A stretch of DNA of 64,000 nt from SH-MAG3 sp036374995 (GTDB lineage: Bacteria; Gemmatimonadota; Gemmatimonadetes; Longimicrobiales; RSA9): positions 24,972 to 88,971 of the forward strand of contig DASUSS010000143.1 of NCBI GenBank assembly GCA_036374995.1. The letters run 5' to 3'. The notes beneath the pieces are model-generated. The model was not told the DNA's origin, searched no databases, and saw only the letters and a program-made list of their open reading frames with translations. Numbering within the stretch: position 1 is the first letter of the stretch; every line of letters begins with the position of its first letter. Of this stretch, positions 37,801 to 44,948 are shown piece by piece. The translations under genes and the position numbers were made by a program.

Positions 37801-37918
37801 CGTCAGCGCGCGCGCGAACATCCTGGGTTATCTCGTGCTCGAGGCCTATTACGCGTACCCGTTCCAGCGGCCGGACAAGGGCTGGCACTGGGGGTTCAAC
37901 CTGTCGCCGGGCTGGTAG
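34823..37918 (+). CDS. secreted peptidase-MA / PD40 beta-propeller / C-terminal barrel protein
   Basis: The 1031 residues comprise a signal peptide (about 1-29), a gluzincin-like metallopeptidase domain with H142ELVH146 and downstream LIEGMAEYLS (Glu ligand), and TolB/PD40 propeller repeats (SPDGRFVAFY, SWSPDGQQFAFI, AWSPDGTRIAFS, QFSPDGRDLYFL; about 295-570). A region of about 370 residues (about 640-1031) has alternating beta strands and an aromatic terminal residue, consistent with a surface-antigen-type outer-membrane barrel. The substrate is unknown. It is monocistronic between a kinase gene and a strong terminator. Confidence 0.8.
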   Translation: MSSRPGRGAVLSYLLIVSVLLIDSSPAAAQYFGRQKVQYETYDWRIMETEHFDVHFYPEELTVTQDAARMSERWYARLSRAFQHEFTKKPLIFYADHPDFQQTNTTWGQLTESTGGFTDALRNRVVMPYTGTYHENDHVLGHELVHVFQYDLSASAAGGGLQGLTRLPLWLIEGMAEYLSLGRQDAHTAMWMRDAALRGELPTIRQLTTDTRFFPYRYGQALWAYVAGRYGDAAVTEVFRYATRAGFEAALERVLGVNSEQLSQDWITSIRATYLPVIAGRQRPQDAGDRILYEDEPGAMHLAPAVSPDGRFVAFYGRRDIFTIDLYVADAQTGEIVKRLTSPNRDEHFDALSFVQSAGSWSPDGQQFAFIVFDDGDNQISVMDINTREVSARYSVQGVGAVSTVAWSPDGTRIAFSGMAGGISDLYVLDLADGVVRQLTDDRYANLHPAWSPDGSTLAYVTDAGTDLDRLVYGDMRIALLETATNRTRLLDLFPAGKHINPQFSPDGRDLYFLADPQGFTDLYRVELASSQIHQVTNLATGISGITALSPAMSVAASNGRVMFAVFENSGNNIYALDAARARGTPVDRAAPQIARAAILPPVEALGSGLVSSYLADPSTGLPQQREFATRDYSSRLSLEYIAPPTVGVGVSTFGGAGIAGGVGFLFGDMLGNKQLQAVVQANGGFKDIGAQAQYVDAEDRWNWGAIAGHIPVLTGFAGLSQDPNTGELIYSQFLERIYVDQALLMTQYPFSQTRRFEMNGGYTRYGFDREVIEYFFDPSGSFQTRPPIQRDEEAPDALHMFSASAALVGDNSFFGLTSPVAGQRWRLEVSPTLGSLQYNTLLADYRRYYLLRPLTFAFRGLHYGRYGRDADGGFDSEGRLLIGPIFLGYEPLIRGYARESLDPGRECRTVNPSAETTCPVWERLWGSRIAVANVELRIPVLGVSELGLINFPLLPLEISPFFDAGLAWSSDDDPSLEFARRTDERVPVFSTGVSARANILGYLVLEAYYAYPFQRPDKGWHWGFNLSPGW

Positions 37919-37945
37919 CGCCGCGGCGCAGTAGCTGTCTCGTGA

Positions 37946-37987
37946 GAGGCCGGGCCCGCGATTCTGCGGGCCCGGCCTCGTTCTGTT
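37946..37987 (+). terminator. intrinsic terminator after the peptidase-MA gene
   Basis: There is a perfect 14-bp GC-rich stem (37946-37959 with 37966-37979), a 6-nt loop, then GTTCTGTT. It begins 27 bp after the stop. Confidence 0.8.
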
Positions 37988-38080
37988 CCCGTGTGCGTGT
38001 GCCTGTGCGTGTGCGTGTGTGGCCCTGTGCCTGTGCCTGTGCCGTGCCTGTGCGTGTGCCGTGCCCGCACGCAAACGCTC
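37988..38080. repeat. low-complexity TG/TGC-rich tract
   Basis: About 90 bp are built almost only of GTGTGC, CTGTGC and GTGCC words on the plus strand. About 30 bp later (38110-38141) an AC-rich stretch (CACACGTACACGCACCCGCA) is partly complementary and could fold back on it. No gene is seen here; the AAA ATPase gene on the minus strand ends at 38196. Confidence 0.7.
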
Positions 38081-38195
38081 GTGCTGCTCGTTTCGCGCGG
38101 ACGGATTTCGCACACGTACACGCACCCGCACAAGTGCACGTGACAGATCATTCGGGCGAGCCGGGAGATCCGGCGCGCAATACGTGCGCGAGCGG

Positions 38196-39686
38196 TCAGT
38201 TCGCGGGCACCGTGCGCTCGCGCGCCCACTCCCGCAGTGCAGTGATCTTCTCGGCCATCGTCACGGCGAGCGGTTTCGTCGCCGAAGCCTCGCGCAGCAG
38301 GTGCTCGGTGGTGAGCGCCGTGCCGTCGCTGAACGCGGTGTAGAGTGCGGAGACGATGACCTGCTCGATCTCGGCGCCGCTGAATCCGTGCGTTGCGGTG
38401 GTGACGAGGTCGAGACGGAACGTGGCGGGATCCTGGCTGCGGCGGGAGAGGTGGATGCGCAGGATCTCGGTGCGCGCCTCGGCATCGGGCAGATCGACGA
38501 AGAACGTCTCGTCGAAGCGGCCCTTGCGGAGGAACTCGGGCGGGAGGCGCGAGACATCGTTGGCGGTCGCGACGACGAAGACATCCTGCTTGCGGTCCTG
38601 CATCCAGGAGAGGAACGTGCCGAGCACACGCAGCGACACGCCGCCATCCTCGGAGCCGCCGGACGCGAACGCCTTCTCGAGCTCATCGATGAAGAGCACG
38701 CACGGCGCGAGCCGCTCGGCCGTGTGCATGGCGCGGCGGAAGTTGCCCTCCGTCTCGCCGATGAACTTGTTGTAGAGACTGCCGGTGTCCATGCGGAGCA
38801 GCGGCAGACCCCATTCGCTCGCGATCGCGCGCGCACACAGGCTCTTGCCGCAGCCGGGCACGCCGATGAGCAGCACGCCGCGGGGGAACGAGAGCCCGAA
38901 CTCTGCCGCTCGGGCGGGGTCGCTCAGGATGTTCTTCCGCTTGCGCAGCCAGTCCTTGAGTCCGGCCAGGTCGGCGACCTGCGCGAGCGACTCCTCGGCA
39001 GGATAGTACTCGAGTACGCCCTCGCGCTCGACGATCTGCTTCTTCGCCTCGATGACGTGCACGATATCGTCGGCCGTGAGCCGGTTGTCCTCGATCATCG
39101 CCTTCGTCAGCACCTTCTCGGCCTCGAGCAGCGTCAGGCCCCGGAGCGCGTTCAGCAGCCGGCTCTCATCCTGCCCGGTGAGCTGAACGGCGACCGCGCC
39201 GGCGCGACCGACATCGCGGGCAATGTGCTCGACCAGCTGGCGGAACTCGGCGGGCCCCGGCTCGGGCAGCCGCATCACGGCGATGCGGCGGCGCAGGCTC
39301 TCGTGCAGATCCAGCGTGGATCCGGTCAGGATCAGCGCACCGCTGCGGCTGCCCATGGCATCGGCGACCTCCTTGAGCCGATGCACGATCAGCTCGTTGT
39401 TGGCCATCCCATCGAACGCCGGAAACGCGTAGAGTGCGGCGAGCTGCGAGCTGGCGATGTGGGCGAGCGCCTGCGCGGCGTCCTGCGTCTCGTAGATCCC
39501 CTGTGCGTGGCCGTCGCGGCAGAGCCCGCGCGTGCGCGACCAGATGAAGAGCGGGATGCCGAGCCGGTCGGCGAGGTGGCGGAGCAGGAGCTGCGCGCGC
39601 TCTTCCTCGACGGTATCGAGGTGGATCAGGCCATACCGCGAACGGATCAGAAGCTCGAGGTCGGCCAGCGCTTCGGTTGCAAGCAT
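38196..39686 (-). CDS. Ycf46-type AAA+ ATPase
   Basis: The 496 residues comprise an N-terminal degenerate ATPase-like half (about 1-240, starting LELLIRSRYGLIHLDTVEEERA) and a C-terminal AAA+ domain with Walker A GVPGCGKS, Walker B CVLFIDELEKAF and an arginine-finger region LRKGRFDE. This is the domain order of cyanobacterial/plastid Ycf46, whose role (linked in cyanobacteria to photosynthesis regulation and CO2 use) is unclear. It is a separate transcription unit downstream of the MBL/kinase pair. The substrate is unknown. Confidence 0.85.
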   Translation of the reverse strand: MLATEALADLELLIRSRYGLIHLDTVEEERAQLLLRHLADRLGIPLFIWSRTRGLCRDGHAQGIYETQDAAQALAHIASSQLAALYAFPAFDGMANNELIVHRLKEVADAMGSRSGALILTGSTLDLHESLRRRIAVMRLPEPGPAEFRQLVEHIARDVGRAGAVAVQLTGQDESRLLNALRGLTLLEAEKVLTKAMIEDNRLTADDIVHVIEAKKQIVEREGVLEYYPAEESLAQVADLAGLKDWLRKRKNILSDPARAAEFGLSFPRGVLLIGVPGCGKSLCARAIASEWGLPLLRMDTGSLYNKFIGETEGNFRRAMHTAERLAPCVLFIDELEKAFASGGSEDGGVSLRVLGTFLSWMQDRKQDVFVVATANDVSRLPPEFLRKGRFDETFFVDLPDAEARTEILRIHLSRRSQDPATFRLDLVTTATHGFSGAEIEQVIVSALYTAFSDGTALTTEHLLREASATKPLAVTMAEKITALREWARERTVPAN

Positions 39687-39707
39687 CGCGTCGTCGCGTG
39701 ATGAGGT

Positions 39708-40739
39708 TCAGCGGGATCTGATCGTGCGGGTCTCGCCGTGCCGCGGCAGCCAGAGCTGGTCGGCCGGTAGCCCGCGCGCCCGCCAGGCGGCGGCGGCTCG
39801 CTCGGGCGGCTCGAACGCCGGCTCGTCGGTGAGCCTGAACGTACCCCAGTGCATGCCGACGAACAATCCTGTCGCGCCCAGCGCCGTGAACGCGCGAACC
39901 GCCTCCTCCGGATTCATGTGAGCGGGCTTCATGAACCAGCGCGGCTCGTACGCTCCGATCGGCAGCAGTGCGGCATCGAACGGGCCGAGACGGGCAATGC
40001 TGTCGAATCCATCGAACCAGCCGCTGTCCCCGCAGAAGAAGACGCGCCGGTGGCCGGCGCCCAGCACGAACGACGCCCACAATCGCGTACGCTCGTTGAA
40101 CGGCGTCCGCCTGGACCAGTGCTGTGCGGGGGCCGCGCGGACGTGCAGCGGTCCGGCGGCGGTATCGACGCGCGCGTGCGCCCACCAGTCCAGCTCCGTC
40201 ACGTTGCGGACGCCGCGGCGGCCCAGCCACGCACGGTATCCGAGCGGCGTGATCCAGTGGAGGCCGCTGCCGAAGCGTCGGTGCAGGTGACGCACGGTGG
40301 CGCTGTCGAGGTGGTCGTAGTGGTCGTGGGAGAGAACCACGGCGTCGATGTCCGGCAGCGCATCGAACGGCAGCGGCGGTGGCACCAGCCGACGCGGTCC
40401 CGCCCAGAAGACGGGCGATGCGCGCAGGCTCCACACGGGGTCCGTCAGCAGATTGATGCCCGCGAGCTGGATCAGGAACGTCGCGTGACCGATCCAAGTG
40501 ATGCGCAACTCGTCGGGTGCGGCGCGCGGGCGTGCCACATCCGGCGTGGCGATCGTGAACGCGTCGGCGGGCGGGTCCGCCTCTACGCCGTTCCGCATGC
40601 GTTCCCTCCGCCAGCGGAGGAGATCGCGCAGGCCGCGGCTCGCGCCGTCCCGGATCGGCCACGGGTGCACGAAGCGGCCGCGCCCGTCGCGCTGCGAGCG
40701 CAGCACGGCCGGCACATCGAGCGTCGAATCCGCGTTCAC
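39708..40739 (-). CDS. metallo-beta-lactamase-fold hydrolase, NAPE-PLD/UlaG-like
   Basis: The 343 residues include TWIGHATFLIQLAGINLLTDPVW, the zinc motif LSHDHYDHLD (HxHxDH form), GDSGWFDGF and a final MHWGTFRLTDEP. This pattern is typical of the N-acyl-phosphatidylethanolamine phospholipase D-like branch (cytoplasmic, binuclear zinc). The true substrate is unknown. The start is GTG 40739, overlapping the kinase stop as GTGA, so it is translationally coupled to the GAF kinase. Confidence 0.85.
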   Translation of the reverse strand: MNADSTLDVPAVLRSQRDGRGRFVHPWPIRDGASRGLRDLLRWRRERMRNGVEADPPADAFTIATPDVARPRAAPDELRITWIGHATFLIQLAGINLLTDPVWSLRASPVFWAGPRRLVPPPLPFDALPDIDAVVLSHDHYDHLDSATVRHLHRRFGSGLHWITPLGYRAWLGRRGVRNVTELDWWAHARVDTAAGPLHVRAAPAQHWSRRTPFNERTRLWASFVLGAGHRRVFFCGDSGWFDGFDSIARLGPFDAALLPIGAYEPRWFMKPAHMNPEEAVRAFTALGATGLFVGMHWGTFRLTDEPAFEPPERAAAAWRARGLPADQLWLPRHGETRTIRSR

Positions 40740-42856
40740 GCCATCCTCGACATGCCCGGCGTGTACAGCGGCAGGACGAGCTGGAAGACGCTGCCCTGCC
40801 CCAGCTCGCTGTGCACCTCGAGGCGCCCCTCGAGCAGCTTCGCGAGCTTGCGCGACACGCCCAGACCGAGACCCGTGCCGCCGAAGCGCCGCGTCGAGGA
40901 ATGCTCGACCTGCCAGAACGGATCGAAGATCCGGTCCTGATGCTCCGCCGATATGCCGATCCCCGTATCGCGGACTTCGATCACGACCTCATCCGCCTGC
41001 GTGAACGCGGCCACCTCGACCGCCCCCGTCTCGGTGAACTTCACCGCATTCGACAGCAGGTTCGTCAGGATCTGGCGGATCTTGCGCTCATCGGAGATGA
41101 CCTTGAGCGGCGTGTCCGGCGCATGGACGGCGACATCGAGTCCCTTCTCGGCGGCGAGCGGCTCGATCATCGCCATGCATTCCCGCAGCAGCGTCCCGAT
41201 ATCGACCGGCGAGATCCGGATCTCTTCCTTCCCTGCCTCTATGCGCGAGAAGCTCAGCACCTCCTCCACCAGGTGCAGCAGACTCGTCGATGCACTGCGG
41301 ATCCGCTCGATCTGGCGACGTGCCCGATCCGGCACGCCGTCCGGCACGCCCATCAGGAGCAGGTCCGCATAGCCGATGATCGCGTTCAGCGGCGTGCGCA
41401 GCTCGTGCGACATTACCGCCAGGAAGTCGGACTTCGCTTCGCTCGCGTGGTGCGCCGCCTGGTAGAGGCGCGCGTTCTCCACCGCGTTGCCCGCGCGGCG
41501 ACCGAGCTCGAGAGCGAGCGTGATGTCGCTCTCGCCGAAGCTGCGCCCGGACTCCGCATTGCCGAACGTGACGACACCCCGCACGGTGTCCTCCACGCGC
41601 AGCGGCACGCTCAGCTGTGACCTGATTCCGAACGCGCGCAGCTCCGCGAGGTGCCGCTCGTCGCGCGCCGACGTGCGCAGAAATTCCTCGGTGACGGACT
41701 CCACGTGCAGCACATCGCCCGTGCGCAGCACCTGCGCGTAGGCGGCGTCGTCGTCGAGCGATGCCGGGTATCGTTCCTCCAGTGCGCGCCGGTGCGCAGC
41801 CTGCGCCGGATCGCTGTGCGCCGCGGCGATCAGTCGCGGCACGCCGCTGTCATCGACCAGATGGATCACGCACCAGTCGGCGATCTCGGGCACCGCGATC
41901 TGCGCGAGGTTCGCCAGCGACGCCAGGTAATCGAGGGATGCGGCCAGACGCGCACTCGCCTCCGCCAGCAGCGCCAGCCGCCGCTCCGCGAACTCCGCGC
42001 GAATGCGGGCACGCAGCTCCATCTCGTGGAGCCGGGCGCGCTCCAGCGCCTGCGCGCACTGCTGCGCCACGAGCAGCATGAACGAGCGATCCTCGGGCGG
42101 GAACGGACCGGGGTCGTCGAAGCTGAGCGCGAGCGCGCCGATCCGGCGGCCATCCAGCTGGAGCGGGAGGGCGGCCCACGATGCTCCGCGCTTCTCCACC
42201 GTCGCGAGGTGCGGATAACGCCGCTGCAGCGCCTCTTCATCTTCGAGCCACACCGCCTCACCCGTGCGGATCGCATCGCCGATTGGCGTGGGACCGCGAT
42301 ACATGTCCGAGCCCGGATCCAGCACGTCGTCCGACAGGCCGTAGGCCGCGATGAGGTCCGGCTCGTCCCGGTCGCGCGCCACGATCACGGCCGCGGCCAC
42401 CGCCTCCAGGACCCGCGCACCCTCCTCGGCGATCAGCTGGGCGGCGCTGCCCGCGCCCACCCGCTCCAGCATCAGCGCCGTGAAGCGCTGGAGCCGCTCC
42501 GCCCGCTCCGCAGCCCGCGTCGGCACCTCGAGCCGCGCGGTCAGCTCCCGCTTCACGCGGTGCAGCTCACGACCCAGCGCAGCGGACCGCTCCAGCTCGC
42601 TGTCCAGCTCCGCCGCGAGTCCCTCCACCGCCGCCCGGTCTTCCGCCGCATCGAGCCGCGCGCGACGCACCGCCTCCGCGATGTAGCCGATCGCGGCGCC
42701 GGCGAGGGCCCAGGCCACCACGGCACCGAACGGAAGCACCGCATCCAGGAGCAGCCCGATCAGGGCCACACTCACCCCGACCAGCACCGCTCCCAGCATG
42801 GTGCGGGGCGTCCGGACGGGCGCCGATCCGGCGGTGGATGAGCTTCGCTTTGTCAT
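40736..42856 (-). CDS. membrane GAF-domain sensor histidine kinase
   Basis: The 706 residues from ATG 42856 comprise two N-terminal membrane helices (about 17-65), a coiled coil, GAF 1 (about 120-270), GAF 2 (about 300-460), HisKA with His484 (VMSHELRTPLNAIIGYADLL) and HATPase with NLLSNAVKFTE, DTGIGIS and GTGLGLG. GAF 2 and the kinase core resemble the kai-linked kinase segment by segment (LLAEAS..LAASLDY, EIADWC, PLNAIIGYADLLLMGVPD), making it a paralog. No response regulator is adjacent. Confidence 0.9.
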   Translation of the reverse strand: MTKRSSSTAGSAPVRTPRTMLGAVLVGVSVALIGLLLDAVLPFGAVVAWALAGAAIGYIAEAVRRARLDAAEDRAAVEGLAAELDSELERSAALGRELHRVKRELTARLEVPTRAAERAERLQRFTALMLERVGAGSAAQLIAEEGARVLEAVAAAVIVARDRDEPDLIAAYGLSDDVLDPGSDMYRGPTPIGDAIRTGEAVWLEDEEALQRRYPHLATVEKRGASWAALPLQLDGRRIGALALSFDDPGPFPPEDRSFMLLVAQQCAQALERARLHEMELRARIRAEFAERRLALLAEASARLAASLDYLASLANLAQIAVPEIADWCVIHLVDDSGVPRLIAAAHSDPAQAAHRRALEERYPASLDDDAAYAQVLRTGDVLHVESVTEEFLRTSARDERHLAELRAFGIRSQLSVPLRVEDTVRGVVTFGNAESGRSFGESDITLALELGRRAGNAVENARLYQAAHHASEAKSDFLAVMSHELRTPLNAIIGYADLLLMGVPDGVPDRARRQIERIRSASTSLLHLVEEVLSFSRIEAGKEEIRISPVDIGTLLRECMAMIEPLAAEKGLDVAVHAPDTPLKVISDERKIRQILTNLLSNAVKFTETGAVEVAAFTQADEVVIEVRDTGIGISAEHQDRIFDPFWQVEHSSTRRFGGTGLGLGVSRKLAKLLEGRLEVHSELGQGSVFQLVLPLYTPGMSRMA

Positions 42857-42919
42857 TGTGTGATAATCCGGCGACAAGAACCACTGTGACCAGACTGCTC
42901 GTCGGTGGCGCCTAATTGT

Positions 42920-42955
42920 AACGCAAACACCGGCGAGTCCAAACGGACTCGCCGG
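42920..42955 (-). terminator. terminator downstream of rpsU
   Basis: On the minus strand an 11-bp stem, CCGGCGAGTCC paired with GGACTCGCCGG (42930-42940 with 42945-42955), has a 4-nt loop and is followed by TGTTTGCGTT. It starts about 35 bp after the rpsU stop. Confidence 0.65.
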
Positions 42956-42990
42956 CACGGGTGCCCTGCAGATGTCTCAGGTCGGGAGGA

Positions 42991-43182
42991 TCAGCGCCGA
43001 CGGCGGGCGCGTGCGTTGCGCCGGCGAGCGTCCGCCGCCTTGCGCTTGCGGGCCTCGCTGGGCTTCTCGTAGAAGCGCTTCTTCTTCATGTCCTTGAACA
43101 GACCCGAGCGCAGCATTTTGCGTCGGAACTGCTTCAAGGCCCACTCGATCCGGTCCCCTTCGCCGATCTGAATCTCGATCAT
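42991..43182 (-). CDS. rpsU: 30S ribosomal protein S21
   Basis: The 63-residue small, very basic protein begins MIEIQIGEGDRIEWALKQFRRKMLRSGLFKDMKKKRFYEKPSE, the bS21 pattern, with an Arg-rich C-terminal tail. It binds the 30S subunit near the anti-Shine-Dalgarno end of 16S rRNA. The start is taken at ATG 43182 with GGAG 4 nt upstream; ATG 43194 would add four residues. It is single, with its own terminator, and divergent from mpl. Confidence 0.93.
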   Translation of the reverse strand: MIEIQIGEGDRIEWALKQFRRKMLRSGLFKDMKKKRFYEKPSEARKRKAADARRRNARARRRR

Positions 43183-43449
43183 ATATCTCCGCATTCCGAG
43201 CTGCAGGCAGGGTCGCGTGGCGTACCCCCAGACAGGGTAAGGTAATGGCGTGGGCGGGGGCTGTCCAGCTACGTCGCTCAGTGCAGGTGCCAGGTGGGCC
43301 CGGGCACGGGCAGGGTCGGACGCACGCCACCGTTCACGGGTACGCGCAGCGCGGACGGCGTCGATCTACACGAGGGCGTGCGGGGGGTTTACGTTATCGC
43401 ATCCGTTCATGCGTCTGTGGCGCTGCCTTCGGGAGGGGATCCGCGGTTC

Positions 43450-44868
43450 ATGCACTATCATCTCATGGGTATCGGCGGTACGGCCATGGCCTCGCTGGCC
43501 GGGCTGCTGCACGCGGCGGGGCACCGGGTGACGGGATCGGACGAGAACGTGTATCCGCCGATGTCGACGATGCTGGAGTCGCTGGGGATCGGCTATGCGG
43601 AGGGCTATCGTCCGGAGAACCTCGAGCCGGCGCCGGACATGGTGGTGGTCGGGAATGCGATCTCGCGCGGGAATCCGGAGCTGGAGCATCTGCTGAACGA
43701 GCGACTGCCGTATACCTCGGCCGCGGCGACGATCAAGGAGGAGTTCATTCGCGGCCGCACATCGCTGGCAGTAGCGGGGACGCACGGGAAGACGTCGACG
43801 ACCTCCCTGCTGGCGTGGGTACTCGACGTGGCGGGGCTGAATCCGTCCTTCCTCATAGGCGGCGTGGCGGAAAACTTCGGGACGTCGTTCCGTCTGACGG
43901 AGTCGGAGTATTTCGTGATCGAGGCGGACGAGTACGACACGGCGTACTTCGACAAGGGCCCGAAGATGTGGCACTACCTGCCGCACATCGCGATCGTCAA
44001 CAACATCGAGTTCGATCACGCGGACATCTACCGTGACGAGACGGCGTACCTGTTCGCGTTCTCCCGTTTCATCAATCTCATTCCGTCGAGCGGTCGTCTG
44101 GTGGCGGGCTGGGACTCGCCGGCCGTGCGCGAGCTCGCGCAGAAGTCCCTCGCGCCGGTGGCATCGTTCGGGTACGGTGAGGCGGGGGGTGAGGGTGCGC
44201 GGTGGACGGCGCGCGAGGTGACGTTCGGCGAGCTGACGCGGTTCACGGTGGAGCACGACGGTCGCGAGTGGGGCGTGGTGGAGACGCCGCTCGCGGGTGC
44301 GTTCAGCATCCGCAACTGCCTCGCCGCGATTGCAGCCGCGGACGCCGTCGGTGCGGATCCGGCGCGTGTGCAGGAGGCACTGCGCACGTACCGGAGCGTG
44401 CGGCGCCGGATGGAGGTGCGCGGCGTCGTCAACGACATCACGGTCATCGACGACTTCGCTCATCATCCCACGGCCGTGCGCGAGACGCTGACGGCCGCGT
44501 CACAGAAGTATCCCGGCCGCCGCCTGGTGGCGATCTTCGAGCCGCGCAGCTTCACGGCGCAGCGGCGTGAGTTCGAGGAGGGCTACGAGCATGCGCTCGG
44601 CCTGGCCGACGAGATCATCCTGGCGCGGCTGTTCCATCCGGAGCGCTACGACGAACACACGGCGCTGCGGCCGGAGCAGCTGGTGCGGAAGTGGCGCGAA
44701 GCAGGGCGCAGGGCGGCGTACATCCCGGATGTGGACGACATCGTCGAGCACGTCGTGTCGACGGCACAGGCGGGTGACATCGTGATGATCATGTCGAATG
44801 GTGGCTTCGGCGGGATCCACGGGAAGCTGCTCACGGCACTCGGTGCGGGCGCCCGGGCCGGCGCGTGA
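43450..44868 (+). CDS. mpl: UDP-N-acetylmuramate:L-alanyl-gamma-D-glutamyl-meso-diaminopimelate ligase
   Basis: A Mur-ligase family enzyme of peptidoglycan recycling that attaches recovered tripeptide to UDP-MurNAc. The 472 residues comprise an N-terminal Rossmann-like domain with HLMGIGGTAMASLAGLL, ATP loop AGTHGKTSTTSLLAWVL, central EADEYDTAYFDK and NNIEFDHADIY, and a C-terminal domain with DDFAHHPTAV and MSNGGFGGIH. SNGGFGG and DEYD distinguish Mpl from MurC. The start at ATG 43450 has a GGGAGGGG stretch about 11 nt upstream. It is divergent from rpsU. Confidence 0.93.
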   Translation: MHYHLMGIGGTAMASLAGLLHAAGHRVTGSDENVYPPMSTMLESLGIGYAEGYRPENLEPAPDMVVVGNAISRGNPELEHLLNERLPYTSAAATIKEEFIRGRTSLAVAGTHGKTSTTSLLAWVLDVAGLNPSFLIGGVAENFGTSFRLTESEYFVIEADEYDTAYFDKGPKMWHYLPHIAIVNNIEFDHADIYRDETAYLFAFSRFINLIPSSGRLVAGWDSPAVRELAQKSLAPVASFGYGEAGGEGARWTAREVTFGELTRFTVEHDGREWGVVETPLAGAFSIRNCLAAIAAADAVGADPARVQEALRTYRSVRRRMEVRGVVNDITVIDDFAHHPTAVRETLTAASQKYPGRRLVAIFEPRSFTAQRREFEEGYEHALGLADEIILARLFHPERYDEHTALRPEQLVRKWREAGRRAAYIPDVDDIVEHVVSTAQAGDIVMIMSNGGFGGIHGKLLTALGAGARAGA

Positions 44869-44883
44869 TCGCGCCGATCGTTT

Positions 44884-44912
44884 TTGACTGTCGGGCCGCC
44901 CAGTTGTATTCC
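44884..44912 (+). promoter_or_regulatory. possible sigma-70-type promoter of the S9 peptidase gene
   Basis: TTGACT (44884-44889), a 17-bp spacer and TATTCC (44907-44912). The -35 is strong (5 of 6) and the -10 weak (3 of 6). It lies 37 bp before the start codon. Confidence 0.4.
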
Positions 44913-44948
44913 TTTCAGTCCTCACGACACCCTCGATGGAGCGGATCC

